Assembly (NCBI GenBank): GCA_029211095.1 | Contig: JARGFS010000009.1 | Coordinates: forward strand, 1 to 39,563 | Direction: 5' to 3' | From: a bacterium | Lineage (GTDB): Bacteria; Zixibacteria; MSB-5A5; GN15; FEB-12 | DNA length: 39,563 nucleotides | In this document: positions 14,354 to 21,871 of the stretch, piece by piece | How positions within the stretch are numbered: the first letter of the stretch is position 1 | Layout of the letters: every line of letters starts with the position of its first letter | The notes under the pieces: model-generated | Databases searched by the model: none | The model's input: only the letters and a program-made list of their open reading frames with translations | Told to the model about the DNA's origin: nothing | Program-made: the position numbers and the translations under genes

Positions 14354-17137
14354 ATGCGAGTTTCAGATTTGGGAAAGTATGGAATGCCAGAACAGATAAT
14401 TGACATTTGGGAAAAGCGACAGGGAGCAACCCTGCTTCCGGTTCAGAGTCGGGCGGTACGGTCCGGCCTGCTGGGCGAGCGGATGAGTTGTTCGGGCTAT
14501 CAGCCGCTCAATATGCTGATCAGCGCCCCAACTTCATCCGGGAAATCGTTCTGCGCGGAAATGGCGGCTATCAAGGCGCTCTTGTCTCGGAAAAAAACAG
14601 TTATGCTTTTTCCTCTCAAATCATTGGCTGAACAAAAATACAAGCTGCTGCAAGAGAGTTATGCCGGGTTGGGGATCAAAATTATTATTGTCAGTGGGGA
14701 CCATCCGGAAAATGACCGGCTCTTTTTCAGCTCTGATTATCAGATTGCCCTCGTCATCTATGAGAAGTTTGACCTCCTTCTGACTTCATCGTTGGATACG
14801 CTCAAGAATATCGGTCTGGTTCTGGTCGATGAAATCCAGTCATTGTCGGAGCCGGGCCGCGGGGCTATCCTGGAACGTATTCTGACCAAGATTAAAGCCT
14901 CTGTCTATCAGCCCTCTTTGATTGGGCTCTCGGCTGTTATTTCCGGAAACGAAAGAACTCAGATTGCGGATAATAATATGGCTAATGTGGGTGGTTTAAC
15001 CACCTCGGCGGGTGGTTCAACCACCTTGACGAGTGGTTCAACCACTCTGGCCAGCTGGTTGGGGGCGGTCATCGTGGAGGAGACCGCCCGTCCAATCGAT
15101 CTGCTGCGTGGTGTGGCGGCCGAAGGTTCTTATCGGTACCGCTCCTACAACAGTCACCTTGATGGAGCCGAGCCGTTTGTTACGATTGAGCCGGGGGAGG
15201 AGAGCTTTGATGCTTTTATTCAGCAGATCAAGAGGGATGGAGGTTCAACGCTTGTTTTTCTTAAGTCACGCCGCGAGACAGTCGACTGTGCCTTCAGGAT
15301 GGCTGCTGCTGTTGACTGGGCTCCGGCTGCTCAGGCGATTGAACTGCTTGAGGAAGAAGAACCGTCATTTTTGATACGCTCACTCAAGCAGGCCATGTCC
15401 CGCGGAGTAGCTTTTCACAACTCTGACCTCTCTTTTAAGCAGAGAGAGATAGTTGAACAAGTCTTTGTAGATAAGCAGATTAAGGTACTCTTTTCAACTA
15501 CAACTTTATCTATGGGGGTAAACCTTCCGGCTGACACTGTCTATCTGGAGACAGTCAAGTATGCTTCGGGGGAGTACGGCAGTCGTCCTTCGTTAGTCCC
15601 GGTGAGCCGGGCTGAATTTGACAATATGTCCGGTCGGGCCGGTCGTCTTGGTTGTAAAGGGGAGTCGGAAGTTGGACGGGCCATCATAATGGCTGACAGC
15701 TCTTTTGATCGGGATGTTTTGTGGGAAAATTATATCGCTGACAATGATAGGTCTTCGGTACCGTCCGCTTTGGCTACGATGTCATCCGAGGATTGGGCTT
15801 TAAGCATGCTTGTTTCCGGACTGGCGGACAGCCGGGAGAGCCTTGGTTCTCTTTTTGGTCGGACTCTGTATGTCGCGACCGGTCAAACGATACCGGAAAA
15901 GGGGCTGGATCAAGCGGTTGAACTGCTTCAGCAGCAGGGTTTGGTTCTGTTTGATGAGGGGGTGTCGGCACTAATAGTGACTCCCCCGGGGAAGGCGGCG
16001 GCAACATCCTCTCTTTCCGTGCAGCAGGCGGCTCTCTTCAGGCGGAAACTGGAAACAGGTCTGCCCGATAATTTATCCGGCTGGATCGCGCTGGCTTTGA
16101 GTCTTCCTTCGATCAACCTGCCGCCATCCCTTCTGTCGCACTTTGAGCAGGTCAATAATAGGCCGCTTTTGATGCTGCATCAATTATTCCCTCATCTTGT
16201 GGATGATTGCCGATGGCTTCCTGGGGATTGCTTATCCGGCAAGCCGCTTTTGCGTCAGGAGGCGCTCTGTTTGAAATCTATGCTGCTTCTTTATAGCTGG
16301 TCAGAGTTGACTCCTTTACAAAAAATGGAGGAACGCTTCCAGGTGCATTTGGGGCAGATACTGAATCTTGGTGAAAGTGTTGCACATGTCATTACCGCCC
16401 TGGGTCGCCTTCTCGTGGCCAGCGAGGGGGACAGGCGGCTGGGGGAAAAGCTCCATGGATATGCTTTTTCTGTTCGTCATGGTCTGCCGCTAAAGTTCCG
16501 TGAGATATACAGGCACTTCGGCCACGAGCTGGGACGATCTGATTTTTTTGCTCTTGAGCAGGCCGGGGTTGAGAGCCTTGAACAGCTTTGCCAGTACGAT
16601 CAGGAAGCGCTCAAGGCAATCCCTTTATCTGAAAGTAAGTCATTGCAAATAAATAAGAAAATAGAAACACTTAAATTGGAGGTTGATATGCAGCCCGGTA
16701 ATTTTGATGTCAGAACAGAGCCTGGTAAAGGACAACATCGTGCTTTGTTGGTTCCGGATTCAGTCGAGATCGATGGTCGTCTTGAGGGGGAGCGGTATCT
16801 TATTAAGGTCAACGGTTTCCCGATTCGGCTGACCGGTAAGTCCTTTAAGTATTTTGCCAAGCTGGCCTACTCACGTCTGGTGGGGGATGCTGGCTGGATT
16901 TACAAAGAGGATATTGAAATGGGCTTTAACCAGGCGCGCTATTTGTACCGGATGAAGAACGAAGTCAACGCCGGACTGACCAATGGTTGGGATGTGGTGG
17001 AGAATAATCGTTTGGGTTATTACCGCTTGAATTGTAATCCCTCGCAGATCTCAATTGATTTTGATTCTCTTAAAGAGCATCCGGATTTTGAAGTTCGTCA
17101 ATTGGCCGAAGGGCATACCGGCTCGGTGGTGAATTAG
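14354..17137 (+). CDS. Hel308/Ski2-like superfamily 2 helicase with C-terminal winged helix
   Basis: 927 residues. Helicase motifs: I APTSSGKS (Lys64), Ia FPLKSLAEQK (86-95), II DEIQ (159-162), III GLSAV (191-195), a TTTLSMGVNLPA motif near 383-394, and VI SGRAGRLG near 426-433. A helix-hairpin-helix-like part follows at about 730-775 (LEQAGVESLEQLCQYDQEALKAI by position), as in Hel308. The last 100 residues (LIKVNGFPIRLTGKSFKYF ... YLYRMKNEV ... NNRLGYYRLN) have the OmpR/PhoB winged-helix pattern. AAGGGG lies six bases before the ATG. A 21-base, three-unit in-frame repeat sits at residues 213-233. Likely a 3'-5' DNA helicase in fork repair, perhaps SOS-controlled from 13571. Confidence 0.85.
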   Translation: MRVSDLGKYGMPEQIIDIWEKRQGATLLPVQSRAVRSGLLGERMSCSGYQPLNMLISAPTSSGKSFCAEMAAIKALLSRKKTVMLFPLKSLAEQKYKLLQESYAGLGIKIIIVSGDHPENDRLFFSSDYQIALVIYEKFDLLLTSSLDTLKNIGLVLVDEIQSLSEPGRGAILERILTKIKASVYQPSLIGLSAVISGNERTQIADNNMANVGGLTTSAGGSTTLTSGSTTLASWLGAVIVEETARPIDLLRGVAAEGSYRYRSYNSHLDGAEPFVTIEPGEESFDAFIQQIKRDGGSTLVFLKSRRETVDCAFRMAAAVDWAPAAQAIELLEEEEPSFLIRSLKQAMSRGVAFHNSDLSFKQREIVEQVFVDKQIKVLFSTTTLSMGVNLPADTVYLETVKYASGEYGSRPSLVPVSRAEFDNMSGRAGRLGCKGESEVGRAIIMADSSFDRDVLWENYIADNDRSSVPSALATMSSEDWALSMLVSGLADSRESLGSLFGRTLYVATGQTIPEKGLDQAVELLQQQGLVLFDEGVSALIVTPPGKAAATSSLSVQQAALFRRKLETGLPDNLSGWIALALSLPSINLPPSLLSHFEQVNNRPLLMLHQLFPHLVDDCRWLPGDCLSGKPLLRQEALCLKSMLLLYSWSELTPLQKMEERFQVHLGQILNLGESVAHVITALGRLLVASEGDRRLGEKLHGYAFSVRHGLPLKFREIYRHFGHELGRSDFFALEQAGVESLEQLCQYDQEALKAIPLSESKSLQINKKIETLKLEVDMQPGNFDVRTEPGKGQHRALLVPDSVEIDGRLEGERYLIKVNGFPIRLTGKSFKYFAKLAYSRLVGDAGWIYKEDIEMGFNQARYLYRMKNEVNAGLTNGWDVVENNRLGYYRLNCNPSQISIDFDSLKEHPDFEVRQLAEGHTGSVVN
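14990..15046 (+). repeat. Three in-frame palindromic repeats inside the helicase gene
   Basis: Near-palindromes GGTGGTTTAACCACC (14990-15004), GGTGGTTCAACCACC (15011-15025) and AGTGGTTCAACCACT (15032-15046) occur with an exact 21-base period. They encode the seven-residue units GGLTTSA, GGSTTLT and SGSTTLA just after helicase motif III. Confidence 0.9.
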
Positions 17138-17171
17138 ACTGTTTTTAAGTATACTCTGAGTTTTCAGTCTG

Positions 17172-19199
17172 TCATAAAAAGGGGGCCAGGTTCGGATACC
17201 TCGCAACAAGGCTGTCGACATAGGTTGAATCCATGCCGACATCAACTGCGCGTTTGACAACGGCTGCAGCCTGTCTATGAGCTTCTTTCTCTTCAAAGCG
17301 GATACCTATACGCATCAATACAGAAGGGGATATATTCGGTAACTCTGTCAGTCTCACGGCCATAGAGGAAGCTTCGGCGAGTTTCCCACGCGCGATGTAA
17401 AGCTCCGTCAATACAGCCAGAGCATCTGTCTGAGTGCTGTCCATCGAAACAGAACGTTTCAAATACTCTTCAGCCTTACCGGAATTGCCAAGCCGAAAAT
17501 GCGAAACCCCTAATATGGCGGCAAACTGAGCATTGAACGGATTCATACCATCGGCTATTTCAAGATAGTATAATGCGCTGTCGAATTGTCCGAGTGAAAA
17601 GAAGCTACCGCCGATATTGAAACAGGCATCCGAATACTCAGGGTTGATCCGCCATGCCTGCCGTGCTGCCTCAAGACTCAATCTGAATCGTCCTTCATCA
17701 ACGTGCTTTTGAGCGATCAAATTGAGTTCATATTCAGGGCACTCTCTGAGTCTTAACAATCTGTGCTCTTTCGCCGAAGAGCTGTCCCCATGCGCGTAGT
17801 AATAATCAATGAGGACTTGTCGGGCATTGAGAGATTTATGTGGTTCCCGTTTTATGTAATCACCAAAGTGAGCAACAGCCTGACGACTGTCGTTCTTAAT
17901 CATTATTCGGCTGCCAATATCTATAAATCCCAATCCAATCGTCAGGACGACAGCTACAAAAGACATGCGGGAGCGGTTGGAAATCCCAACATGGAAGAGA
18001 AGGAAGACGGTGGGAAGGACCATGACACTGAGCATATCCCAGTCCCTCCACTCTCCTAATCTTGCATCGACAGTTGCCAATGCTATCAAACCACATGCGG
18101 AAGCTGCCAAAACAAAACCAAAAGCCGAATCAGCGCCCCTGCCTCTTTTCAAAGGAGCTATTTGGGCAAAGCTGATGACCAGCAAGCCTGGAAACAACAG
18201 CAACAGCAAATTGGCCAAGTCGTACAGGTGATTCCAATCAAGTATGGCAGAAGACTGGTAGTCACCTAATCTTGGAAGAAGTGGAAGAAAGAAGACCCGG
18301 AAGCTGGACCAGTATTTCAGTGCGAGTGTGTACCCAATACAGGAAACAATGAACCCCAGAATCAAGTATAGGAGTTGGTTAGATAAGCCCTGCGACTTCC
18401 ATCGTTTAACCAGTCGGGAATTACGAACGAGCAAATAGAGTAGACTTGGCAAGAATACAATCGCAAGACCGTGAGCGAGAACAGCCATGCAAAAGCTGGA
18501 GACGGCCCACCAGATCGATATCACCGAGCGAGAGACGAGAACGCCGCAAAGCAGAAAGACAATCGTAAATGCAATGAGGGGGGCATAGTTCTCCACATGT
18601 CCCCAAAAGATCAGCATGTATCCTCCAGACAACATCCCAAGGAAGAACAGTATTCTCTGTCTTGTGTCGGGCCAGATTTTTGGAAGTAAAGAGGCAATCG
18701 CAATCAGAGACAGGATACCAAATATGCCGGATATGAATCGGTAAGTAACGACGGCCCGATCAGGAGTTGGAGCCTTCATACTCGAGTAGATAGTCGACGC
18801 CAGCCATGATACGGACGCATCCCAGATTTTTGGAGATTCAAAACCAGAATATAGTCGCGACAATAATTGATATCCGTCACCTGAGAAGTATGTGGTACCC
18901 GGAAACAGAATTGTTCCTCCTCCGAAGATAAAAATGGTGAGGATTGCCGTGAGCCAATACCAATTGTCAGAGATTTCCGTCTCGTCAAGTTGGCCTCTTA
19001 TCTGATTGAACCAGATAGCAGACAACACCGGCCCAAGAGCGTATGCGAATCCAGCTATTACCAAAAATGAAGTGGATTGGTAGGCCAGCCAAGACACACC
19101 CCACAGCTTAGATGGGAAATAGCATCCCAAGGTGAGCAACAAGCCTACCGAGAAATAAGCTCCAAATAATAAGTACTCTCGTCTTCGCAAAGAGTCCAA
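17172..19199 (-). CDS. Polytopic membrane protein with C-terminal TPR domain
   Basis: 675 residues. The first 430 or so contain about twelve hydrophobic helices with short loops. An early loop holds TTYFSGDGYQLLSRLY and a late one RLGEWRDWDMLS, acidic and aromatic patches as seen in GT-C type glycosyltransferases. From about 450 to 670 there are TPR-like helices (LDALAVLTELYIARGKLAEASSM by position; YSDACFNIGGSFFSLGQFDSALYYLE by position). The layout resembles membrane O-glycosyltransferases of the TMTC type, but I see no decisive catalytic motif. It is convergent with the helicase (34 bases apart) and follows cysE by 59 bases on the same strand. Confidence 0.7.
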   Translation of the reverse strand: MDSLRRREYLLFGAYFSVGLLLTLGCYFPSKLWGVSWLAYQSTSFLVIAGFAYALGPVLSAIWFNQIRGQLDETEISDNWYWLTAILTIFIFGGGTILFPGTTYFSGDGYQLLSRLYSGFESPKIWDASVSWLASTIYSSMKAPTPDRAVVTYRFISGIFGILSLIAIASLLPKIWPDTRQRILFFLGMLSGGYMLIFWGHVENYAPLIAFTIVFLLCGVLVSRSVISIWWAVSSFCMAVLAHGLAIVFLPSLLYLLVRNSRLVKRWKSQGLSNQLLYLILGFIVSCIGYTLALKYWSSFRVFFLPLLPRLGDYQSSAILDWNHLYDLANLLLLLFPGLLVISFAQIAPLKRGRGADSAFGFVLAASACGLIALATVDARLGEWRDWDMLSVMVLPTVFLLFHVGISNRSRMSFVAVVLTIGLGFIDIGSRIMIKNDSRQAVAHFGDYIKREPHKSLNARQVLIDYYYAHGDSSSAKEHRLLRLRECPEYELNLIAQKHVDEGRFRLSLEAARQAWRINPEYSDACFNIGGSFFSLGQFDSALYYLEIADGMNPFNAQFAAILGVSHFRLGNSGKAEEYLKRSVSMDSTQTDALAVLTELYIARGKLAEASSMAVRLTELPNISPSVLMRIGIRFEEKEAHRQAAAVVKRAVDVGMDSTYVDSLVARYPNLAPFL

Positions 19200-19258
19200 T
19201 CACGGGGATTTAGTTGTTTTGATATTAACCAATAAGAAACTGAAGGCGGGTGTAATTG

Positions 19259-19852
19259 TCAAGCTACATCGGAGTGGAGATTGTCCGGCGTGTGACCGTT
19301 GAGGCGGATGTTGGTCTTAGGGAGTTCTTCGTGACAATGGGTATCATTCCGCTTGGTGATCACAGCCGGGGTTCCGGCTACGGTGCAGTCTGAAGGAATA
19401 TCCCGCATGACAACAAAACTGTTGGCCCCAATCTTGACATTGTTGCCAACCACAATCGGTCCGAGCAGAATCGCCCCGGTACCTATCAGGACATTGTCAC
19501 CCAGGGTAGGATGTCGCTTGCCAATATGTTTTCCGGTCCCGCCCAGCGTTACGTTATGGAACAGGACACAGTCCCGCCCAATAATAGTGGTCTCACCGAT
19601 CACCAGTCCGGCACCATGATCGACAAAAAACCCTGGAGCAATCGTGGCTCCGGGATGAATTTCAAGGCCGGTCAAGAAGCGATTGACCTGAGACAGCATC
19701 CGTGGAATAAACGGAATCCCGATTTTCCACAGCAGGTGATTGAAGCGATGAAAGGTAATCGCATGAAACCCCGGATAGAGTAAAAACTCTATGTTACGAC
19801 AGGCAGGGTCATTTCGATAGATCGCCCGGATGTCTTCGATAATAGCCAACAT
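19259..19852 (-). CDS. cysE: Serine O-acetyltransferase
   Basis: 197 residues, a short EpsC-like form. It acetylates serine with acetyl-CoA, the first step of cysteine synthesis. The left-handed beta-helix hexapeptides are clear (HPGATIAPGFFVDHGAG, TIIGRDCVLFHNVTLGG, PTLGDNVLIGTGAILLG, VVGNNVKIGANSFVV). DHGAGLVIGE carries the catalytic His of this family. The C-terminus continues past the usual AGTPAVI for about 35 residues without the terminal Ile tail that inserts into CysK in enteric bacteria. It starts 22 bases after cysK, so they form an operon. Confidence 0.93.
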   Translation of the reverse strand: MLAIIEDIRAIYRNDPACRNIEFLLYPGFHAITFHRFNHLLWKIGIPFIPRMLSQVNRFLTGLEIHPGATIAPGFFVDHGAGLVIGETTIIGRDCVLFHNVTLGGTGKHIGKRHPTLGDNVLIGTGAILLGPIVVGNNVKIGANSFVVMRDIPSDCTVAGTPAVITKRNDTHCHEELPKTNIRLNGHTPDNLHSDVA

Positions 19853-19874
19853 ACTCTATTTGTCGGCAGATGCC

Positions 19875-20798
19875 CTAAAAATCAGACTCAAATAAAGCGG
19901 TCGTCAGATATCTTTCACCGGAATCACATATAACAGTTACAACCACCTTATCCGGACCCAGTTCTGAGGCTACTTTTAGGGCGGCAAAGACATTTGCCCC
20001 TGACGAGATACCGGCCAGGATTCCTTCCTGCCGGGCCAGCCGCCGCGAAGTCTCAAAAGCCTCGTCGTTAGTTACTCTCAAAACCTGGTCAACAACCGTA
20101 CCGTCGTAATTCTCAGGAATGAAACCAGCCCCAATCCCCTGGATTTTGTGAGGGCCGGGTTCGCCACCTGAAAGAACCGGTGAATCATCCGGCTCAACAG
20201 CGCAGACGCGGCAATCGTACTTCTTTTTTAGCGCTTTGCCCGTTCCGCTGATAGTCCCCCCGGTTCCGACTCCGGCAACAAAGGCATCCAGATGGATTTC
20301 ATCCAGATCGGCAATAATCTCCGGTCCGGTTGTGTTTAAATGAATAGCCGGATTGGCCGGATTGCTGAACTGCGAAGGATAGAAAAAGTTCTCCCCCCGG
20401 GCGGCTATCTCGGCAGCTTTGGCTATTGCTCCGTTCATCCCCTTATCAGCCGGTGTCAGCTCTATTTCCGCTCCCAGGCTTTTAATGATAGCTCTTCGTT
20501 CCAGAGTCATTGACTCCGGCATCGACAGCACACATTTATATCCCTTGGAGGCCGCCACCATTGCAAGCGCGATTCCGGTATTGCCCGAAGTTGGCTCGAC
20601 AATTGTCATGCCCGGTTTTAACCGGCCATCTTTTTCGGCTGCTTCAATCATGGCCAGGCCGATTCTATCTTTCACCGAGCTGCAAGGATTAAAGCTCTCC
20701 ATTTTAAGGTAAATGGTTGCCGAGTTGTCATCGGAAAGCCGGTTCAGCCTCACCAATGGAGTATGTCCTATTGATTGTGCAATACTATCAAATCTCAT
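19875..20798 (-). CDS. cysK: Cysteine synthase A (O-acetylserine sulfhydrylase)
   Basis: 307 residues, full length for the family. It turns O-acetylserine and sulfide into cysteine using pyridoxal phosphate. The PLP lysine is Lys43 in SSVKDRIG. The substrate loop EPTSGNTG, the phosphate loop GVGTGGTISGTG and the C-terminal ISSGANVFAAL and CDSGERYLTT are all present. It is first in the cysK-cysE operon, with 101 bases between it and the upstream rsmE. Confidence 0.96.
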   Translation of the reverse strand: MRFDSIAQSIGHTPLVRLNRLSDDNSATIYLKMESFNPCSSVKDRIGLAMIEAAEKDGRLKPGMTIVEPTSGNTGIALAMVAASKGYKCVLSMPESMTLERRAIIKSLGAEIELTPADKGMNGAIAKAAEIAARGENFFYPSQFSNPANPAIHLNTTGPEIIADLDEIHLDAFVAGVGTGGTISGTGKALKKKYDCRVCAVEPDDSPVLSGGEPGPHKIQGIGAGFIPENYDGTVVDQVLRVTNDEAFETSRRLARQEGILAGISSGANVFAALKVASELGPDKVVVTVICDSGERYLTTALFESDF

Positions 20799-20853
20799 TT
20801 TCTCTTCCTTGTTACGGATTCAGATTCTGAGCGCCAACCGGGTGGTCGTTCAT

Positions 20854-20892
20854 TCTATATATTTCGGAACTATTTTGTCTCTCTTTAGTTCC
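20854..20892 (-). promoter_or_regulatory. Candidate cysK promoter with inverted repeat
   Basis: On the minus strand GAGACA (20881-20876), 16 bases, TATAGA (20859-20854). The arms GGAACTA and TAGTTCC (20866-20872 and 20886-20892, 13-base spacer) bracket the -35 box. They could form a regulator site. Both boxes are only fair matches. Confidence 0.3.
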
Positions 20893-20899
20893 GGGCAGA

Positions 20900-21661
20900 T
20901 CAGGATTTTCTGGAAAGGGAAAGCAGCTCAATCTGGGCCAGGGCAGCCAGGGCGGCAGATTCAACCCTTAATACCGGGCGGGCCAATCGAACGGTACGGA
21001 AGCCGAGCTCGGTCATGAAGTCGATCTCAAAGTCCACCCAGCCTCCTTCGGGGCCAATCGCGATTACAATCTGTCGGCTGTCTGTCTCGAAGTGATGGCT
21101 CAGGTCAGTTTCGGCTTCGGGATGGGGAAGAAGTTTCAATCTGTCGGCTGGCTTGGATACTTCATCGCCGGTGGAAAATCTATGTTCAAAGAATGGTTTG
21201 AACCGCTGGTGAATTTCCACTACCGGCAGTCTTGTCTGTTTCCCCTGACTGAGACCATCGATCAGGAACGGTCTCATCTTGTCAGCCTCTAATAAGGGAG
21301 AGTGGTAGAAGCTCTTTTCAACCCGATTGGCTCGGATAAAATCAAGTTTTCTCAGCCCCCAGGTACCGGCCAGATTGAGGATTTTTTTTACCGTCTGGGG
21401 ACGGGGGAGAGCGCAGATCAGATCAATGCAAGGGCTGGGTAGTGGCGGCTGCTGGTCGGCTGGGACAAAGGTCAGAATCAATCGCTGTGGGTCAGAACGC
21501 TCTATTTGAGCCAGGCCCACCGGACCATTAACAATCCCGGCCTTGATCTGATCACCGGGCTCCAGTTTCAGGACCTGGTTGATATGATTTTGACGATCTC
21601 CGGAGACAGAAAACTCATGGTCCGAAATCCTGTCGTGCTCTTTCAGAATTAGTAAATTCAA
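20900..21661 (-). CDS. rsmE: 16S rRNA m3U1498 methyltransferase
   Basis: 253 residues, normal family length. It methylates N3 of U1498 of 16S rRNA with S-adenosylmethionine. The knotted SPOUT fold signature is present: AIGPEGGW around residue 200, then TVRLARPVLRVESAALAALAQIE forming the knot by position. The N-terminal PUA-like part includes NHINQVLKLEPGDQI. It is divergent from lon, with 210 bases between. Confidence 0.93.
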   Translation of the reverse strand: MNLLILKEHDRISDHEFSVSGDRQNHINQVLKLEPGDQIKAGIVNGPVGLAQIERSDPQRLILTFVPADQQPPLPSPCIDLICALPRPQTVKKILNLAGTWGLRKLDFIRANRVEKSFYHSPLLEADKMRPFLIDGLSQGKQTRLPVVEIHQRFKPFFEHRFSTGDEVSKPADRLKLLPHPEAETDLSHHFETDSRQIVIAIGPEGGWVDFEIDFMTELGFRTVRLARPVLRVESAALAALAQIELLSLSRKS

Positions 21662-21730
21662 CCTGCCTCATTTGTTTATGTCCATCCGGACAAGCTAATC
21701 CCGGACGGACGATGGTTCAAGCAGTTTGTG

Positions 21731-21809
21731 CGGCGTTAGTTTTAACAACGCCGTCAGATCACGGCAACGTATAAGAATTATAGGCAACTGCTGTTCAATT
21801 GGCTATTAT
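21731..21809 (+). promoter_or_regulatory. Candidate lon control region
   Basis: Within the 210-base divergent rsmE-lon gap, CGGCGTT (21731-21737) and AACGCCG (21747-21753) form an inverted repeat with nine bases between. A weak promoter TAGGCA (21781-21786), 17 bases, TATTAT (21804-21809) lies just downstream. No CIRCE-type heat-shock element is visible. Confidence 0.3.
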
Positions 21810-21871
21810 TCGTCTGTCTCTTTGTGTAGTCCGAGAAAGGGAAGCCGATACTAAGTTAGAATGGAACAAAT

